DNA from: Bacteroidetes bacterium UBA1312
Lineage (GTDB): Bacteria > Bacteroidota > Bacteroidia > Chitinophagales > Chitinophagaceae
NCBI GenBank assembly: GCA_002307135.1
Contig: DBTQ01000005.1
Coordinates: 1-5,825, forward strand
DNA length: 5,825 bases
Direction of reading: 5' to 3'
In this document: positions 5,537 through 5,825 of the stretch, piece after piece
How the letters are laid out: each line of letters starts with the position of its first letter
How positions within the stretch are numbered: the first letter of the stretch is position 1
Program-made: the position numbers and the translations under genes
Notes under the pieces: model-generated
Database searches by the model: none
What the model was told of the DNA's origin: nothing
Seen by the model: the letters and a program-made list of their open reading frames with translations, nothing else

Positions 5537-5825
5537 CTAAGAGCTCCTCTTTTTCCTCAACACCCAAAGAAAACAGATTCGCAACTCTCGCCAATCCCTA
5601 ATATCGCGATTATAGTAAAATTTCATATACCATTGTGACTTAGCACACCTATTTTCGCCTTTCTATATACATCGCAGGTATTGCCGAGTATGACATTTTT
5701 GTGCATTCCACCACAATGCAACCTTTCCCAATAAGCAACCATCACCGATAGAGACATAAGTCTTGATTTTGCAATGACCAACGGGCTTGCCGCATCTTTT
5801 ATGTTCTCTTGGTCACCAACTGATC
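5537..5825 (-). pseudogene. Interrupted coding-like frame upstream of gmd, possibly a decayed gene end
   Basis: No intact gene fills these 289 nt. One minus-strand frame reads as two open stretches, 5812-5666 and 5662-5540, separated by a single TAG (5665-5663), with a TGA at 5815-5813. It ends in TAG at 5539-5537, three nt before the gmd ATG, with the gmd Shine-Dalgarno inside its last codons, as at a normal operon junction. The first stretch contains CGKPVGHCKIKTYVSIGDG, which resembles a hexapeptide-repeat acyltransferase. The last contains WYMKFYYNRDIRDWREL and then a basic end, and it looks protein-like but I do not recognise it. Another frame (5823-5626, including NVILGNTCDVYRKAKIG) is also open and hexapeptide-like, so one or more frameshifts may be involved. 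It could be a decayed acyltransferase or other gene end, sequencing error, or non-coding sequence. Confidence 0.38.

Noticed and set aside
5534..5550. Short AAGAG/CTCTT inverted repeat overlapping the gmd ribosome site
   Set aside because: A five-base stem with a three-base loop is too weak and too common to support regulation.
5609..5614. Perfect TATAAT on the minus strand, 75 nt upstream of the gmd ATG, as a possible promoter -10
   Set aside because: The best -35 candidate (GTCACA) is 19 nt away and weak, there is no extended -10 TG, and the hexamer falls in the codons of a coding-like frame. It may be chance in AT-rich sequence.

Overview
The window is a block of a bacterial surface-polysaccharide (O-antigen, capsule or exopolysaccharide) biosynthesis locus. 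Every gene I can support lies on the minus strand, so transcription runs from right to left. The encoded order is: a broken upstream reading frame (5825-5537), gmd (GDP-mannose 4,6-dehydratase), a 54-codon remnant of the NDP-sugar reductase that normally follows gmd, a WecG/TagA/CpsF (GT26) glycosyltransferase, a GT4-type glycosyltransferase, an integral-membrane O-acyltransferase of the acyltransferase-3 family, a TupA-like ATP-grasp protein, and the N-terminal 150 codons of a second, different ATP-grasp protein (sugar-transfer-associated type) that runs off the left edge.

Spacing is operon-like. Three junctions are 4-nt ATGA stop/start overlaps (gmd/remnant, remnant/GT26, TupA-like/second ATP-grasp). 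One is a longer overlap (GT4/acyltransferase), and two are short gaps of 23 and 47 nt. No convincing terminator lies between the genes, and I see no RNA gene, CRISPR array or complete insertion sequence. The 292-nt stretch to the right of gmd has no intact gene but holds a stop-interrupted coding-like frame.

Base composition is mosaic. Sampled lines in gmd are about 47% G+C, the GT26 gene is mixed (about 33-52% by line), and the GT4-to-ATP-grasp genes are much more AT-rich (15% and 32% in two sampled GT4 lines). The shift begins at the deleted reductase, which suggests that a serotype-specific AT-rich cassette was exchanged or rearranged next to a more conserved sugar-nucleotide gene. The host cannot be fixed from this window. 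Gmd plus GT26, GT4, an acyltransferase and TupA-like ATP-grasps fits a low-GC Firmicute, including the Gram-negative Negativicutes, but a Gram-negative proteobacterium is not excluded.

Taken together, Gmd makes GDP-4-keto-6-deoxy-mannose. Its usual partner reductase is deleted to a stub, so the pathway must be completed elsewhere or is broken. GT26 and GT4 would extend a lipid-linked oligosaccharide, the membrane protein would O-acylate it, and the two ATP-grasp proteins may attach an amino-acid or other carboxylate group. The two strongest anomalies are the internally deleted reductase, kept open between two ATGA overlaps, and a perfect spacerless 52-bp palindrome inside the open GT4 gene.
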